A stretch of DNA of 64,000 nt from Oceanomicrobium pacificus. Lineage in GTDB: Bacteria; Pseudomonadota; Alphaproteobacteria; Rhodobacterales; Rhodobacteraceae. Below are positions 33,142 to 42,087 of this stretch, piece by piece. The stretch spans positions 124,001-188,000 of the forward strand of contig NZ_WUWG01000001.1 of the NCBI RefSeq assembly GCF_009833495.1, given 5' to 3'. The notes beneath the pieces are model-generated. The model was not told where the DNA came from. It worked only from the letters and a program-made list of their open reading frames with translations, and did no database searches. Position 1 is the first letter of the stretch; each line of letters opens with the position of its first letter. A program made the translations under genes and the position numbers.

Positions 33142-35325
33142 TCAGCTGTCGGGGTGGCGCGACGCGTCCCTGAACCGGTGCACTTCCGCCACGTCCGAAT
33201 CGGCTTCCAGAGCCGTCTGAACATGCAAGAGGTGTTCCACATCGCGCACATTCAGATCAATGACCATGCGATAAAAATCGGGTTTTCGATCCGTGAACGC
33301 CAGGTCCACGATATTGGCATTATGCTCCCCGATTAGGGTGCAAATGCGGCCAAGCACGCCGGCATCGTTGGCCAGCGTCAATTCGACGCGGGCCAGATGC
33401 TCCGTGCGGTAGGGTCCGTCCGCCCAGCGCAGGTCGACCCAGCGTTCGGGCTGGTCCTCGACCTCGGCCAGTTGCGTGCAGTCGATCGCATGCACCACAA
33501 CGCCGTGTCCGCGGAAGGTGATGCCGACAATCCGCTCGCCCGGCAGCGGATTGCAGCAGGGCGCCGGATGCGATGCCTGCCCGCTTTCCAGCCCGATCAC
33601 CGGACGGGAGGCGGCCTCTTCCTCGCCCTCCTCGGCCTCCTGCGCGTCGCGGAGCAGTTCGGGATAGAGGACGCGCACGACCTCCTGCCCGCGCAATTCG
33701 GCCGCGCCGAGCAGCGCCAGCAGATCGTCCCGCGACCCGAGCGCCAAGAGCTTGGCCGCCGTGTCGAGCGCCTTGTCGGTCGCCTTCTTGCCGACCTTCT
33801 CCATCGCGACGCGGGCGATCTCGCGCCCCAGCCGGATATGGGCCGCGCGATGTTCCTCGCGCAAGCTGCGGCGGATGGCCGATTTCGCGCGCCCGGTGAC
33901 GGCGATCTCCTCCCAGACCGGCTGCGGGCGCTGGCCTTCGGCGCGGATGATCTCCACCGATTGGCCGTTGCGCAGCCGCGTCCAGAGCGGCACGCGCTGC
34001 CCGTCCACCTTTGCGCCGACGCAAGAATGGCCGATGCGGGTATGGATCGCATAGGCGAAATCGATCGGAGTCGCGCCGCGCGGCAGCTTGATGACTTCCC
34101 CTTTGGGCGTGAAGCAGAACACCTGGTCGGTGAACATTTCCAGCTTCACATGTTCCAGGAAGTCGTTGGGATTGTCCGACGCCTCGAACCGCTCGGCGAG
34201 GCTCGACAGCCAGCGGAACGGATCGACGGCAAACGGGTTCTCGAACCGCTCGCCGTTGCGGTAGGACCAATGCGCCGCAACACCGGATTCCGCGACCTCG
34301 TGCATTTCGCGCGTGCGGATCTGGATCTCCACCCGCTTGGCCGAGCGTCCCGACACGGTGGTGTGGATCGACCGGTAGCCGTTCGATTTGGGCTGGCTGA
34401 TATAGTCCTTGAACCGGCCCGGCACCGCGTTCCAACGCTGGTGCACGGCTCCGAGCGCGAGGTAACAGTCCCGCTCGCTGCCGGTGATGATGCGGAAGCC
34501 GTAAATATCGGAGAGCCGGTTGAAGCCCTCCTTCTTCTCTTCCATCTTGCGCCAGATCGAATAGGGCCGCTTCTCGCGCCCCAGCACTTCGGCCTCGACC
34601 CCGGCGCCTGCGAGCGCCTTCTTGATGTCTTCGGTGATCTGGGGGATCAGGTCGCCGGTTTCGCTGCGCAGCGTCAGGAAGCGGCGCATGATCGAATTGC
34701 GCGCCTCAGGATTGAGGATGCGGAAGGAAATATCCTCCAGCTCCTCACGCATGGACTGCATCCCCATCCGGCCGGCGAGCGGGGCGAAAATGTCCATCGT
34801 CTCGCGCGCCTTGCGCTTCTGTTTCTCGATCGGAAGCGATCGGATGGTGCGCATGTTGTGGAGCCGGTCGGCAAGCTTGACCAGAAGCACCCGCAGGTCC
34901 TTGGACATGGCCATCAGAAGCTTGCGGAAATTCTCCGCCTGCTTGGTCTCGACGGAGGAGAGTTCCAGATTGGTCAGCTTGGTGACGCCGTCAACGAGTT
35001 GCGCCACCTCGTCCCCGAAACGGCCGGCCACTTCGGCATAGGTGGACTTTGTGTCCTCAATCGTGTCGTGCAGGAGCGCTGTCACGATGGTGGCATCGTC
35101 GAGCCGTTGCTCTGTCAGGATCGTCGCCACCTCGACCGGGTGGGAGAAATAGGGCTCGCCGGAACTGCGATACTGCCCCTCATGCATCGCGCGCCCATAT
35201 TCGTAGGCGTCGCGGATCAGCGCGCTGTCACAGCGGGGATTGTAGCTTTCGACAAGCGCGACAAGTGCGTCGGCGGGGCGGATCGCATCGTCGGTCTCGA
35301 CATCCCTGACGGGCGCCCCGGCCAC
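33142..35325 (-). CDS. rsh: Bifunctional (p)ppGpp synthetase/hydrolase (RelA/SpoT homologue)
   Basis: 727 residues starting at a GTG three bases after the rpoZ stop. Hydrolase domain: HPVEVATILTEQ and LLHDTIEDT (HD motif), with MREELEDISFRIL after it. Synthetase domain: YGFRIITGSERDCY, then RFKDYISQPKSNGYRSIHT. The RFKD form of the RxKD motif is typical of bifunctional enzymes. TGS, helical/zinc-binding (PAPCCNPLPGE) and C-terminal ACT domains follow. It makes and destroys the stringent-response alarmone. Its tight coupling to rpoZ matters because ppGpp binds RNA polymerase at the omega subunit. Confidence 0.95.
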   Translation of the reverse strand: MAGAPVRDVETDDAIRPADALVALVESYNPRCDSALIRDAYEYGRAMHEGQYRSSGEPYFSHPVEVATILTEQRLDDATIVTALLHDTIEDTKSTYAEVAGRFGDEVAQLVDGVTKLTNLELSSVETKQAENFRKLLMAMSKDLRVLLVKLADRLHNMRTIRSLPIEKQKRKARETMDIFAPLAGRMGMQSMREELEDISFRILNPEARNSIMRRFLTLRSETGDLIPQITEDIKKALAGAGVEAEVLGREKRPYSIWRKMEEKKEGFNRLSDIYGFRIITGSERDCYLALGAVHQRWNAVPGRFKDYISQPKSNGYRSIHTTVSGRSAKRVEIQIRTREMHEVAESGVAAHWSYRNGERFENPFAVDPFRWLSSLAERFEASDNPNDFLEHVKLEMFTDQVFCFTPKGEVIKLPRGATPIDFAYAIHTRIGHSCVGAKVDGQRVPLWTRLRNGQSVEIIRAEGQRPQPVWEEIAVTGRAKSAIRRSLREEHRAAHIRLGREIARVAMEKVGKKATDKALDTAAKLLALGSRDDLLALLGAAELRGQEVVRVLYPELLRDAQEAEEGEEEAASRPVIGLESGQASHPAPCCNPLPGERIVGITFRGHGVVVHAIDCTQLAEVEDQPERWVDLRWADGPYRTEHLARVELTLANDAGVLGRICTLIGEHNANIVDLAFTDRKPDFYRMVIDLNVRDVEHLLHVQTALEADSDVAEVHRFRDASRHPDS

Positions 35326-35328
35326 GTT

Positions 35329-35682
35329 TTACTTCTCTTCCTGGGCTTCCATCAGCGCGCGGAGCAGGTTTTCCTCGGACATGTCGTCCTCGGCCTTGTC
35401 CGGCGACTCGCCGCCCATCAGGAGTGCCATCTGATCTTCTTCCGGCTCGTCCACCTCGATCTGCTGCTGGTGCGACTCGATCGCCGCCTCGCGCAGCTGG
35501 TCGGCCGTCAGCGTTTCGTCTGCAATCTCGCGCAGGGCAACGACCGGGTTCTTGTCATTGTCGCGGTCGATCGTCAGGGCGGCACCGGAAGAAAGCTCGC
35601 GCGCGCGATGGGACGCAAGGAGCACCAGCTCAAAACGGTTGGGGACCTTGTCCACGCAATCTTCGACGGTCACACGGGCCAT
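35329..35682 (-). CDS. rpoZ: RNA polymerase omega subunit
   Basis: 117 residues from the ATG at 35682, with AGGAG eight bases upstream; the open frame extends seven codons further without support. [30 protein letters not shown] is the typical omega opening up to the conserved helix. The acidic C-terminal tail ([12 protein letters not shown], then a second acidic stretch) is longer than in gammaproteobacteria. It assists beta-prime folding and forms part of the ppGpp site; rsh follows after three bases. Confidence 0.94.
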   Translation of the reverse strand: MARVTVEDCVDKVPNRFELVLLASHRARELSSGAALTIDRDNDKNPVVALREIADETLTADQLREAAIESHQQQIEVDEPEEDQMALLMGGESPDKAEDDMSEENLLRALMEAQEEK

Positions 35683-35793
35683 TGGACGCTCCTGTATCAG
35701 CATCAGACTTCGGAAAAGGCATACCTATAGGGCGCGACGGGGAAAGGCAAGGCCAGAAAAACAAGGGGGCGGGCCGCGGTTTTGCGGCTCCGG

Positions 35794-36402
35794 TCACGCC
35801 TCGCCCGCGGTCGCTGCCATCGTCGTCAGGTCGAGCCGCCCGATCGGGGTCAGATCAAGCTGGGCCGGTGGCAGGGCGGCGACCAGCGCGTCGATCCCCT
35901 GCCCGCCCAGCGGATCGGTCCAGTCGGGCGCGACCTCGCGCAGCGGCACAAGCACGAAACCGCGGTCGAGAACCCGCGGATGGGGCAGGATCAGTTGCGC
36001 CGGTGCATGGGCCTTCTGGTCCTCAGGCGGCAAGTCGCGCCAGCCAAGCGCGGTTTCGCGGTCGGGCAGGATCGCGCCGCCATGGTCGATCAGGTCGAGG
36101 TCGAGGATGCGCGGCGCCCAGCGCGCGGGCCGGGTCCGCCCGGCCGCGGCCTCGGCCTTGTGCAGTGCCGCAATCACGGCATTCGGCGGCAGGTCCGTTT
36201 CGGCCCGTGCGACGGCATTCACGAAGTCCGGGCCGCTGCCGGGCGGATAGGCAGGCGAGCGGAAAAACCGGCTCACATCCGTGATTCGGATACCCTCATG
36301 GTTGAGCAACCGGAGCGCGTGTTTGCATATTGCAAACGCCTCTGAGGTGGTGCTGGCGAGGTTCGATCCGAGCGCAATCAGGCAAAAACGTTGTTTTTTC
36401 AT
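35794..36402 (-). CDS. folK: 2-amino-4-hydroxy-6-hydroxymethyldihydropteridine pyrophosphokinase
   Basis: 202 residues. HPPK motifs: LIALGSNLAST at the N-terminus, FFRSPAY, GSGPDFVNAV, and RWAPRILDLDLIDHG, which carries the two magnesium-binding aspartates. It activates hydroxymethyl-dihydropterin with ATP for folate synthesis. The C-terminal 30 residues are an Ala-rich tail. The gene is divergent from the NYN-domain gene (114-base gap) and 111 bases upstream of rpoZ. Confidence 0.92.
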   Translation of the reverse strand: MKKQRFCLIALGSNLASTTSEAFAICKHALRLLNHEGIRITDVSRFFRSPAYPPGSGPDFVNAVARAETDLPPNAVIAALHKAEAAAGRTRPARWAPRILDLDLIDHGGAILPDRETALGWRDLPPEDQKAHAPAQLILPHPRVLDRGFVLVPLREVAPDWTDPLGGQGIDALVAALPPAQLDLTPIGRLDLTTMAATAGEA

Positions 36403-36516
36403 AATATTTGCGCCTTGCAGATGCGCGATTCCCCCCTATCCTGCCGGTGGGGCAACAGCAGCGGCGTCAATTTCCAATCCGGCGTCGTGACTCGTTTTTT
36501 GTTCGGAGAACATAGT

Positions 36517-37092
36517 ATGTTTTATCGCGATGAGCGGCTCGCCCTTTTTATCGACGGAGCCAATCTTTACGCAGCCGCGAAAGCCCTCGGTTTCGACATC
36601 GACTACAAGCTGCTCCGCACGGAGTTCATGCGGCGCGGCAAACTGCTGCGCGCCTTCTACTACACTGCCCTTTTGGAGAATGACGAATATTCCCCGATCC
36701 GGCCGCTGGTCGACTGGCTGAACTATAACGGGTTCACCATGGTCACCAAACCGGCCAAGGAGTTCACCGACAGTTCCGGCCGCCGCAAGGTGAAGGGCAA
36801 TATGGACATCGAACTGGCGGTGGACGCGATGGAACTGGCCCCGCATGTGGACCATATCGTGATCTTCTCCGGCGACGGGGACTTCCGGTCGCTTGTGGAA
36901 GCCCTGCAGCGCCGCGGCAACCGCGTGTCCGTCGTCTCCACCATCCGGTCCAGCCCGCCGATGATCGCGGACGAGCTGCGCCGCCAGTGCGACAATTTCA
37001 TCGAGCTTGAAGACCTGCGCGACGTGATCGGCCGCCCTGCCCGCGTGACCGAGAACGCTGCCCAGCCGGTCGAGGCCGAAGTCGACGATTGA
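36517..37092 (+). CDS. NYN-domain (LabA/DUF88-like) protein
   Basis: 191 residues from the ATG at 36517, which has GGAGA eight bases upstream. A single NYN/PIN-like nuclease fold: LALFIDGANLYAAAK gives the first catalytic Asp, KGNMDIELAVDAMEL the second, and FSGDGDFRSLVEAL the third. This is the acidic triad of PIN-type ribonucleases and of LabA proteins. A short acidic C-terminal tail follows. It may be an RNA-cleaving or regulatory protein; the target is unknown. Its stop overlaps the ATG of the uracil-DNA glycosylase gene (TGATG). Confidence 0.85.
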   Translation: MFYRDERLALFIDGANLYAAAKALGFDIDYKLLRTEFMRRGKLLRAFYYTALLENDEYSPIRPLVDWLNYNGFTMVTKPAKEFTDSSGRRKVKGNMDIELAVDAMELAPHVDHIVIFSGDGDFRSLVEALQRRGNRVSVVSTIRSSPPMIADELRRQCDNFIELEDLRDVIGRPARVTENAAQPVEAEVDD

Positions 37093-37748
37093 TGGCTGCC
37101 GCTGCGCCCGATGCGGCGCCCCCCGAAGCACCGCTCGACTGCCCGCTCTGCCCCCGCCTCGTGGCCTACCGCGCGCAGGTGGCCGCGAAGGAGCCGCAAT
37201 GGTTCAACGCGCCCGTCCCGAGTTTCGGCGACACGGGCGGGCGGCTTCTGGTTCTGGGGCTCGCGCCCGGTGTCACCGGTGCGAACCGCACCGGCCGCCC
37301 CTTCACCGGCGACTATGCAGGCGGGCTTCTCTACCAGACGCTGGCCCGGTTCGGCTTTGCCAATGACCGGTTCGATGCCCGCCCCGATGACGGGCTCGCG
37401 CTCACCGACGCGCTTGTCTGCAACGCGGTGCGCTGCGTGCCGCCACAGAACAAGCCGACCGGGGCCGAGATCCGCACCTGCCGCCCGTTCATGCTGTCGC
37501 GCATGGCGCAGATGCCGAACCTGCGTGCCGTCGTCTGCCTTGGCCGGATCGCGCATGACACGCTGGTGCGGGGCTTGGGCGCGCGTCTGGCCGACCATCC
37601 GTTCGGCCATCAGGCGCAGCACCGGATCGGCGATCTGCGGATTTTCGACAGCTACCATTGCTCGCGCTACAACACCAATACCGGCCGTCTGACGCCCGAG
37701 ATGTTTGCCGCCGTCTTTGCCGATGTCCGGGCCTGGCTCGACGCCTAG
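37092..37748 (+). CDS. Uracil-DNA glycosylase, family 5 (UdgB type)
   Basis: 218 residues from the ATG at 37092. The N-terminal CPLCPRL and later CNAVRC cysteines fit a 4Fe-4S cluster. The active-site loop GLAPGVTGANRTGRPFTGD has the family 5 pattern, without the usual catalytic acid of family 4, and DSYHCSRYNTNTG is the C-terminal DNA-intercalation motif. UdgB removes uracil, and also hypoxanthine or other deaminated bases in tested members. Translation is coupled to the NYN gene. Confidence 0.9.
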   Translation: MAAAAPDAAPPEAPLDCPLCPRLVAYRAQVAAKEPQWFNAPVPSFGDTGGRLLVLGLAPGVTGANRTGRPFTGDYAGGLLYQTLARFGFANDRFDARPDDGLALTDALVCNAVRCVPPQNKPTGAEIRTCRPFMLSRMAQMPNLRAVVCLGRIAHDTLVRGLGARLADHPFGHQAQHRIGDLRIFDSYHCSRYNTNTGRLTPEMFAAVFADVRAWLDA

Positions 37749-37836
37749 CGACCGGTTCCGCTTGCGGTCCCACGGCGGGGCTGCACATCGCGCCCGAATC
37801 CGGCTATATCCGGAAGAGACAGTCCGGAGACCCTGA

Positions 37837-38787
37837 ATGACCGAAGCCCTGACGCTTTATCTGGCCGCGCCGCGCGGCTTTTGTGCCGGTGTGGATCGCG
37901 CGATCAAGATCGTCGAGATGGCGCTCGAGAAATGGGGCGCACCGGTCTATGTGCGCCACGAGATCGTGCACAACCGGTTCGTGGTCGACATGCTGAAGGA
38001 CAAGGGCGCGGTCTTTGTCGAGGAACTGGACGACTGCCCGACCGACCGGCCGGTCATCTTCTCCGCCCATGGCGTGCCGAAATCGGTGCCCGCCGCGGCC
38101 GAGGCGCGCAACATGCTCTATGTCGACGCGACCTGCCCGCTGGTCTCCAAGGTCCATATCGAGGCCGAGCGCCATCACGCCAACGGCCTGCAGATGGTGA
38201 TGATCGGCCATGCCGGCCACCCCGAGACCGTCGGCACCATGGGCCAGCTCCCGCCGGGCGAGGTGCTTCTGGTGGAAACCGTCGCCGATGTGGCAGGGCT
38301 GGCGCCGCGCGATCCGTCGCAGCTTGCCTTCATCACCCAGACGACGCTCAGTGTCGATGACACGTCGGAAATCGTGGCCGCCCTTCAGGCGCGGTTCCCG
38401 GACATCGTGGGGCCGCACAAGGAAGATATCTGCTACGCAACCACCAACCGGCAGGCTGCGGTGAAGGCGATGGCGCCGAAGATCGACGCGCTTCTGGTGA
38501 TCGGGGCGCCGAACAGTTCCAATTCGCGGCGTCTGGTCGAGGTCGGCCAGAAGGCCGGCTGTTCCTATGCCCAGCTTGTCCAGCGCGCGGCCGATATCGA
38601 CTGGCGGGCGCTCGAAGGCATCCGCTCGGTCGGCATCACGGCCGGCGCATCCGCGCCCGAGATCCTTGTCGACGAGGTGGTGGACGCGTTTCGCGCCCGC
38701 TATGCACTGACCGTCGAGCGGGTGGAGACGGCGCGCGAGGATGTGGAGTTCAAGGTGCCGCGTGTCCTGCGCGAGGCCGCTGCGTGA
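37837..38787 (+). CDS. ispH: 4-hydroxy-3-methylbut-2-enyl diphosphate reductase
   Basis: 316 residues. The three cluster cysteines are in [23 protein letters not shown] and [11 protein letters not shown]; the substrate-binding GHxGHPE-type motif is [11 protein letters not shown], and TAGASAPE is near the end. It is the last enzyme of the methylerythritol phosphate isoprenoid route, which shares DXP with PdxJ. GGAG lies eight bases before the ATG. The DUF3429 gene begins in its stop codon. Confidence 0.95.
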   Translation: MTEALTLYLAAPRGFCAGVDRAIKIVEMALEKWGAPVYVRHEIVHNRFVVDMLKDKGAVFVEELDDCPTDRPVIFSAHGVPKSVPAAAEARNMLYVDATCPLVSKVHIEAERHHANGLQMVMIGHAGHPETVGTMGQLPPGEVLLVETVADVAGLAPRDPSQLAFITQTTLSVDDTSEIVAALQARFPDIVGPHKEDICYATTNRQAAVKAMAPKIDALLVIGAPNSSNSRRLVEVGQKAGCSYAQLVQRAADIDWRALEGIRSVGITAGASAPEILVDEVVDAFRARYALTVERVETAREDVEFKVPRVLREAAA

Positions 38788-39254
38788 CGGGTATCCCGCG
38801 CGCAGCCTTCTGGCTCGGGGTGGCGGGGCTGCTGCCCTTCGCTTTTGGCGTCGTGCTCACGCTGCTTCCTGCAAACGATGGCTCCGGTGGCGAGATCTTT
38901 GCCGTCCCGCGCGACACGGGCGCGCTGCTGCTTGAACGTTACGGCATGGTGATCCTTGCCTTCATGGGCGGCTGCCTCTGGGGGTTTGCCTGCTATCCGC
39001 GGCGGCGGCTCGGTCCGGGGTTCTGGGTGCTCTTCGCGACCACACTGCCGGCGCTCTGGGCCTTTTTCGCGCCGCTCTATTTCGGCCCGACACCGCAATG
39101 GTCCTGCGCCCTGCTGGCGGCCGGGTTTCTGGCACTACTGGCCATTGACCTCTGGGCTCATAATGAGGAAATTGCGCCTCCCTGGTGGCTGGCACTGCGC
39201 CTGCCGCTGACGCTGGCGGTGGTGTTTGCGCTGCTGTTCGGCGCCTTTTCCTGA
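38784..39254 (+). CDS. DUF3429 membrane protein
   Basis: 156 residues. The GTG start overlaps the ispH stop (GTGA). It has about five membrane helices, with the conserved [21 protein letters not shown]. Function unknown; the family is widespread in proteobacteria. The position between ispH and rnhA is conserved in relatives as far as I recall, but offers no role. Confidence 0.8.
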   Translation: MTGIPRAAFWLGVAGLLPFAFGVVLTLLPANDGSGGEIFAVPRDTGALLLERYGMVILAFMGGCLWGFACYPRRRLGPGFWVLFATTLPALWAFFAPLYFGPTPQWSCALLAAGFLALLAIDLWAHNEEIAPPWWLALRLPLTLAVVFALLFGAFS

Positions 39255-39268
39255 AGGATATCCGCACG

Positions 39269-39742
39269 ATGACGACCCTGACCGCCTATACGGACGGCGC
39301 CTGTTCCGGCAATCCCGGCCCCGGTGGCTGGGGCGTGCTTCTGCAGGCGACCCGTGACGGCAAGATCGTGAAATCGCGCGAGTTGAAGGGCGGCGAGGCA
39401 GAGACGACGAACAACCGCATGGAACTGATGGCCGCGATCACCGCGCTGGAGACGCTGGAGCGGCCGAGCGCGCTCACCGTCGTGACCGACAGCGCCTATG
39501 TGAAGAACGGCGTGTCCGGCTGGATTCACGGCTGGAAACGTAACGGCTGGCGCACCTCGTCCAAGAAGCCGGTGAAAAATGTCGATCTATGGCAGCGCCT
39601 CGACGAGGCGCAGGCGCGGCATCAGGTGACGTGGGAATGGGTGAAGGGCCATGCCGGCCATCCCGAAAACGAGCGGGCCGACGAACTGGCCCGCGCGGGC
39701 ATGGCGCCCTTCAAACCCGAAAAACCGGCGAAATCCGACTAG
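39269..39742 (+). CDS. rnhA: Ribonuclease HI
   Basis: 157 residues from the ATG at 39269, the standard start [20 protein letters not shown]; upstream codons in frame lie inside the DUF3429 gene. The catalytic acidic set is visible: Asp in YTDGAC, Glu in [10 protein letters not shown], Asp in VTDSAYV, and Asp in NERADELA. It removes RNA from RNA-DNA hybrids. It is the fifth gene of the tightly packed NYN-udg-ispH-DUF3429-rnhA run and is convergent with a small membrane-protein gene two bases away. Confidence 0.95.
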   Translation: MTTLTAYTDGACSGNPGPGGWGVLLQATRDGKIVKSRELKGGEAETTNNRMELMAAITALETLERPSALTVVTDSAYVKNGVSGWIHGWKRNGWRTSSKKPVKNVDLWQRLDEAQARHQVTWEWVKGHAGHPENERADELARAGMAPFKPEKPAKSD

Positions 39743-39744
39743 GA

Positions 39745-39987
39745 TCAGCGCCGTCCGCGACCGGCCGTGGGGACGAGGATCAGCGCCCCGGCCGCGCCGA
39801 TGATCGCATCGAGTCCGGGCGATCCGAAGCTCAGGTGGAACATGATCCGGATCATGTAGACGAGGAACACCCCGCCAAGACAGATGATGATGCTTGGCAG
39901 GATGCCGTTGCGGGTCAGATCCCAGCGCTCCGACAGGTAGCCGACGATCCCGGCAATCACCATCGATCCGAAAAAGGAAAAGAACAT
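39745..39987 (-). CDS. Small membrane protein, GlsB/YeaQ-like
   Basis: 80 residues from the ATG at 39987, with GGAGG nine bases upstream. Three hydrophobic helices: FFGSMVIAGIVGYLSERW, ILPSIIICLGGVFLVYMI and GLDAIIGAAGALILVP. The size and final Gly-rich helix resemble transglycosylase-associated GlsB/YeaQ/YmgE proteins, but the match is not strong. The frame is open upstream without a ribosome binding site. It lies 43 bases downstream of fmt on the same strand and could be the last gene of the def-def2-fmt transcript. Confidence 0.7.
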   Translation of the reverse strand: MFFSFFGSMVIAGIVGYLSERWDLTRNGILPSIIICLGGVFLVYMIRIMFHLSFGSPGLDAIIGAAGALILVPTAGRGRR

Positions 39988-40030
39988 CGGGGGTTTGCCT
40001 CCTTGCCTGCCGCCGCGCGTGCAGCGCAGT

Positions 40031-40948
40031 CTACGCCGAAGGGCCGAGCTTGTCGCCCTTGGCAAGCGGCGTGCCGCGCAGGAACGCATCCGCATCCTGC
40101 CGCGCCCGTCCGGCCAGTTGCACTTCCGTCAGCCGCACCGCGCCAGCGCCGCAGGCCACCGTCAGCCGGTCATCGAGTACTTGTCCCGGTTCGCCTTGCC
40201 CGTCCACAGGTTCGGAATTGAGGAGCTTCAGCCGCGCACCGCGGCAGTCGGTCCAGGCGCCCGGGAACGGAGACAGGCCGCGGATCTGCCGGTCGATCTC
40301 CTCGGCCGGACGGGTCCAGTCGACCGCCGCTTCGGCCTTGTCGATCTTGGCGGCATAGGTCACGCCGTCGTCGGGCTGCGGCTGCGGCACCAGATCGTCG
40401 ATCCGGTCGAGCGCTTCCACGATGGCCGCGGCACCCAGCGCAGAGAGCCGGTCGCGCAGGCTGCCCGCGGTCTCGTCTCGGGCGAGCGGGATACGGCGCT
40501 CCAAGAGCACAGGCCCCGTGTCGAGCCCGGCTTCCATCTGCATGATACAGACACCGGACTCCGCGTCGCCCGCCATGATCGCCCGCTGGATCGGGGCCGC
40601 CCCGCGCCAGCGCGGCAGGAGCGAGGCATGAATGTTAAGGCAGCCGCGCGCGGGCGCATCGAGGAGCGCCTGCGGCAGGATCAGGCCATAGGCGACCACG
40701 ACCGCGATATCGGCCTTGAGCGCCGCGAAACGTGCGATTTCCGCGTCGCTCCGCACCGACACGGGATGCCGGACATCGACGCCCAGCGCTTCGGCGCGGG
40801 CTTGCACAGGCGACGGGCGTTCCTTCTTGCCACGGCCGGCAGGGCGCGGCGGTTGTGTGTAGACGGCGGCAATCTCGTGACCCGCTTCGTGCAGCGCGTC
40901 GAGCACCGGCACGGAAAAATCGGGCGTTCCCATGAAGATGATCCGCAT
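40031..40948 (-). CDS. fmt: Methionyl-tRNA formyltransferase
   Basis: 305 residues. [19 protein letters not shown] opens the formyltransferase domain. [19 protein letters not shown] supplies the catalytic Asn/His, with the conserved Asp in [11 protein letters not shown]. The C-terminal tRNA-binding domain follows. It formylates initiator Met-tRNA. Its ATG shares one base with the stop of the deformylase-like gene (TGATG), and the true deformylase is the first gene of the same operon, so both ends of the formyl cycle are co-expressed. Confidence 0.95.
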   Translation of the reverse strand: MRIIFMGTPDFSVPVLDALHEAGHEIAAVYTQPPRPAGRGKKERPSPVQARAEALGVDVRHPVSVRSDAEIARFAALKADIAVVVAYGLILPQALLDAPARGCLNIHASLLPRWRGAAPIQRAIMAGDAESGVCIMQMEAGLDTGPVLLERRIPLARDETAGSLRDRLSALGAAAIVEALDRIDDLVPQPQPDDGVTYAAKIDKAEAAVDWTRPAEEIDRQIRGLSPFPGAWTDCRGARLKLLNSEPVDGQGEPGQVLDDRLTVACGAGAVRLTEVQLAGRARQDADAFLRGTPLAKGDKLGPSA

Positions 40949-41457
40949 CAGCCGCCCTTCCGTTTCTGCAATTTTGCGTGGCGCGCAAGCAGCATCTTCC
41001 GCTTCACCGGTTTCAGGTGGTCGATGAAGAGCTTGCCGTTCAGATGGTCGATCTGGTGCTGCACACTCGTCGCCCAGAGATTGACGAAATCGCGTTCGAC
41101 CCGCGTGCCCGTCTCGTCGAGATAGGCGACCGTGACGGCGCGCGGGCGCTCTACCTCGGCCCAGAGGCCGGGGATGTTCGGACTGCCTTCCTGATGGGCG
41201 CGCAGCTTGACCGACGCGTGCAGGATTTCGGGATTGGCCATCCGGACGGGCGCGTCCTGCGCCTCGGAACAGTCGACCACCGCCAACCGCTGCATCACCC
41301 CGATCTGGTTCGCGGCCAGCCCGACGCCCGGCATCGCATACATGCTATCGAGCATGTCCTGCCAGACGGCGCGCACAGCATCATCCACAGCGTCAACGGG
41401 CACGCAGACAGACCGGAGCCGCTTGTCGGGATAGATCAGGAAAGGGCGCACGGCCAT
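40948..41457 (-). CDS. Degenerate peptide deformylase paralogue
   Basis: 169 residues, clearly a deformylase fold: motif 1 is [10 protein letters not shown]. Motif 2, normally EGCLS with the metal-binding Cys, reads EGSPNIPG. Motif 3, normally HExDH with the catalytic Glu, reads HQIDHLNG. The loss of both the Cys ligand and the general-base Glu predicts no deformylase activity. The rest is intact, there are no frameshifts, and the gene is coupled by one-base overlaps to def and fmt. It is therefore probably a maintained pseudoenzyme with a binding or regulatory role, not a decaying gene. Confidence 0.9.
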   Translation of the reverse strand: MAVRPFLIYPDKRLRSVCVPVDAVDDAVRAVWQDMLDSMYAMPGVGLAANQIGVMQRLAVVDCSEAQDAPVRMANPEILHASVKLRAHQEGSPNIPGLWAEVERPRAVTVAYLDETGTRVERDFVNLWATSVQHQIDHLNGKLFIDHLKPVKRKMLLARHAKLQKRKGG

Positions 41458-41975
41458 CAGGCGCGCAGCCTTTCCTTCTTCAGCTTCTGCATCTTGGAGG
41501 TGATCATCCGGCGTTTCAGAGCCGAGAGGTAATCGATGAAGAGCTTGCCGTTCAGATGATCGAGCTCATGCTGGACGCAGGTCGCTTCCAGACCGCCGAA
41601 TTCGGCCTCCTGCACCTGCCCGTCGAGATCCTGCCAGCGCATCTGCACGGCAGCGGGGCGGGTGATTGTCTCGTAGATATCGGGGATCGACAGGCAGCCT
41701 TCCTCATATTCGGACAGGTCGTCCGACGCGGCCACGATCTGCGGGTTGATGAGCACGAGCGGTTCCGGCTCCGCCTCCTTGGCGGCGCAGTCCATGACGA
41801 AAATGCGCTGCATCGCGCCGATCTGCGGACCGGCCAGACCGATGCCCGGCGCGTCATACATCGTGTCGAGCATATCTGCGGCAAGCGCCTGCAGATCGGC
41901 GTCGAATGCCGTCACTTCGGCGGCCACCTTCTTCAGGCGCGGGTCGGGATGGATCAGGATCGGGCGCGTGCTCAT
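41457..41975 (-). CDS. def: Peptide deformylase
   Basis: 172 residues from the ATG at 41975 (MSTRPILIHPDPRL). Another ATG nine bases upstream is possible. All three motifs are present: GIGLAGPQIG, EEGCLSIPD with the metal-binding Cys, and HELDHLNG with two His ligands and the catalytic Glu. It removes the N-formyl group from new proteins. It is the first gene of def-def2-fmt, divergent from the PatB gene with a 112-base gap. Confidence 0.95.
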   Translation of the reverse strand: MSTRPILIHPDPRLKKVAAEVTAFDADLQALAADMLDTMYDAPGIGLAGPQIGAMQRIFVMDCAAKEAEPEPLVLINPQIVAASDDLSEYEEGCLSIPDIYETITRPAAVQMRWQDLDGQVQEAEFGGLEATCVQHELDHLNGKLFIDYLSALKRRMITSKMQKLKKERLRA

Positions 41976-42087
41976 GCCCGCCATGTAGGGGAATTGCCCT
42001 TCTGGCGCAAGACGGGCGGCGCCTTTGTCCCTTGCCACCGCCGCGCGATCCGCTAGCCTGCAGCGCGCACCGAGCAGGAGACCATGA

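Noticed and set aside
33397-35730. 777-residue open frame on the plus strand
   Set aside because: Antisense to rsh and rpoZ; its His/Arg/Gly-rich translation has no fold signature.
36723-37658. 311-residue minus-strand frame
   Set aside because: Shadow of the NYN and uracil-DNA glycosylase genes.
40948-41457. Calling the second deformylase gene a pseudogene
   Set aside because: The frame is intact, full length and tightly coupled to def and fmt; only the active-site residues are changed, so a pseudoenzyme is more likely than decay.
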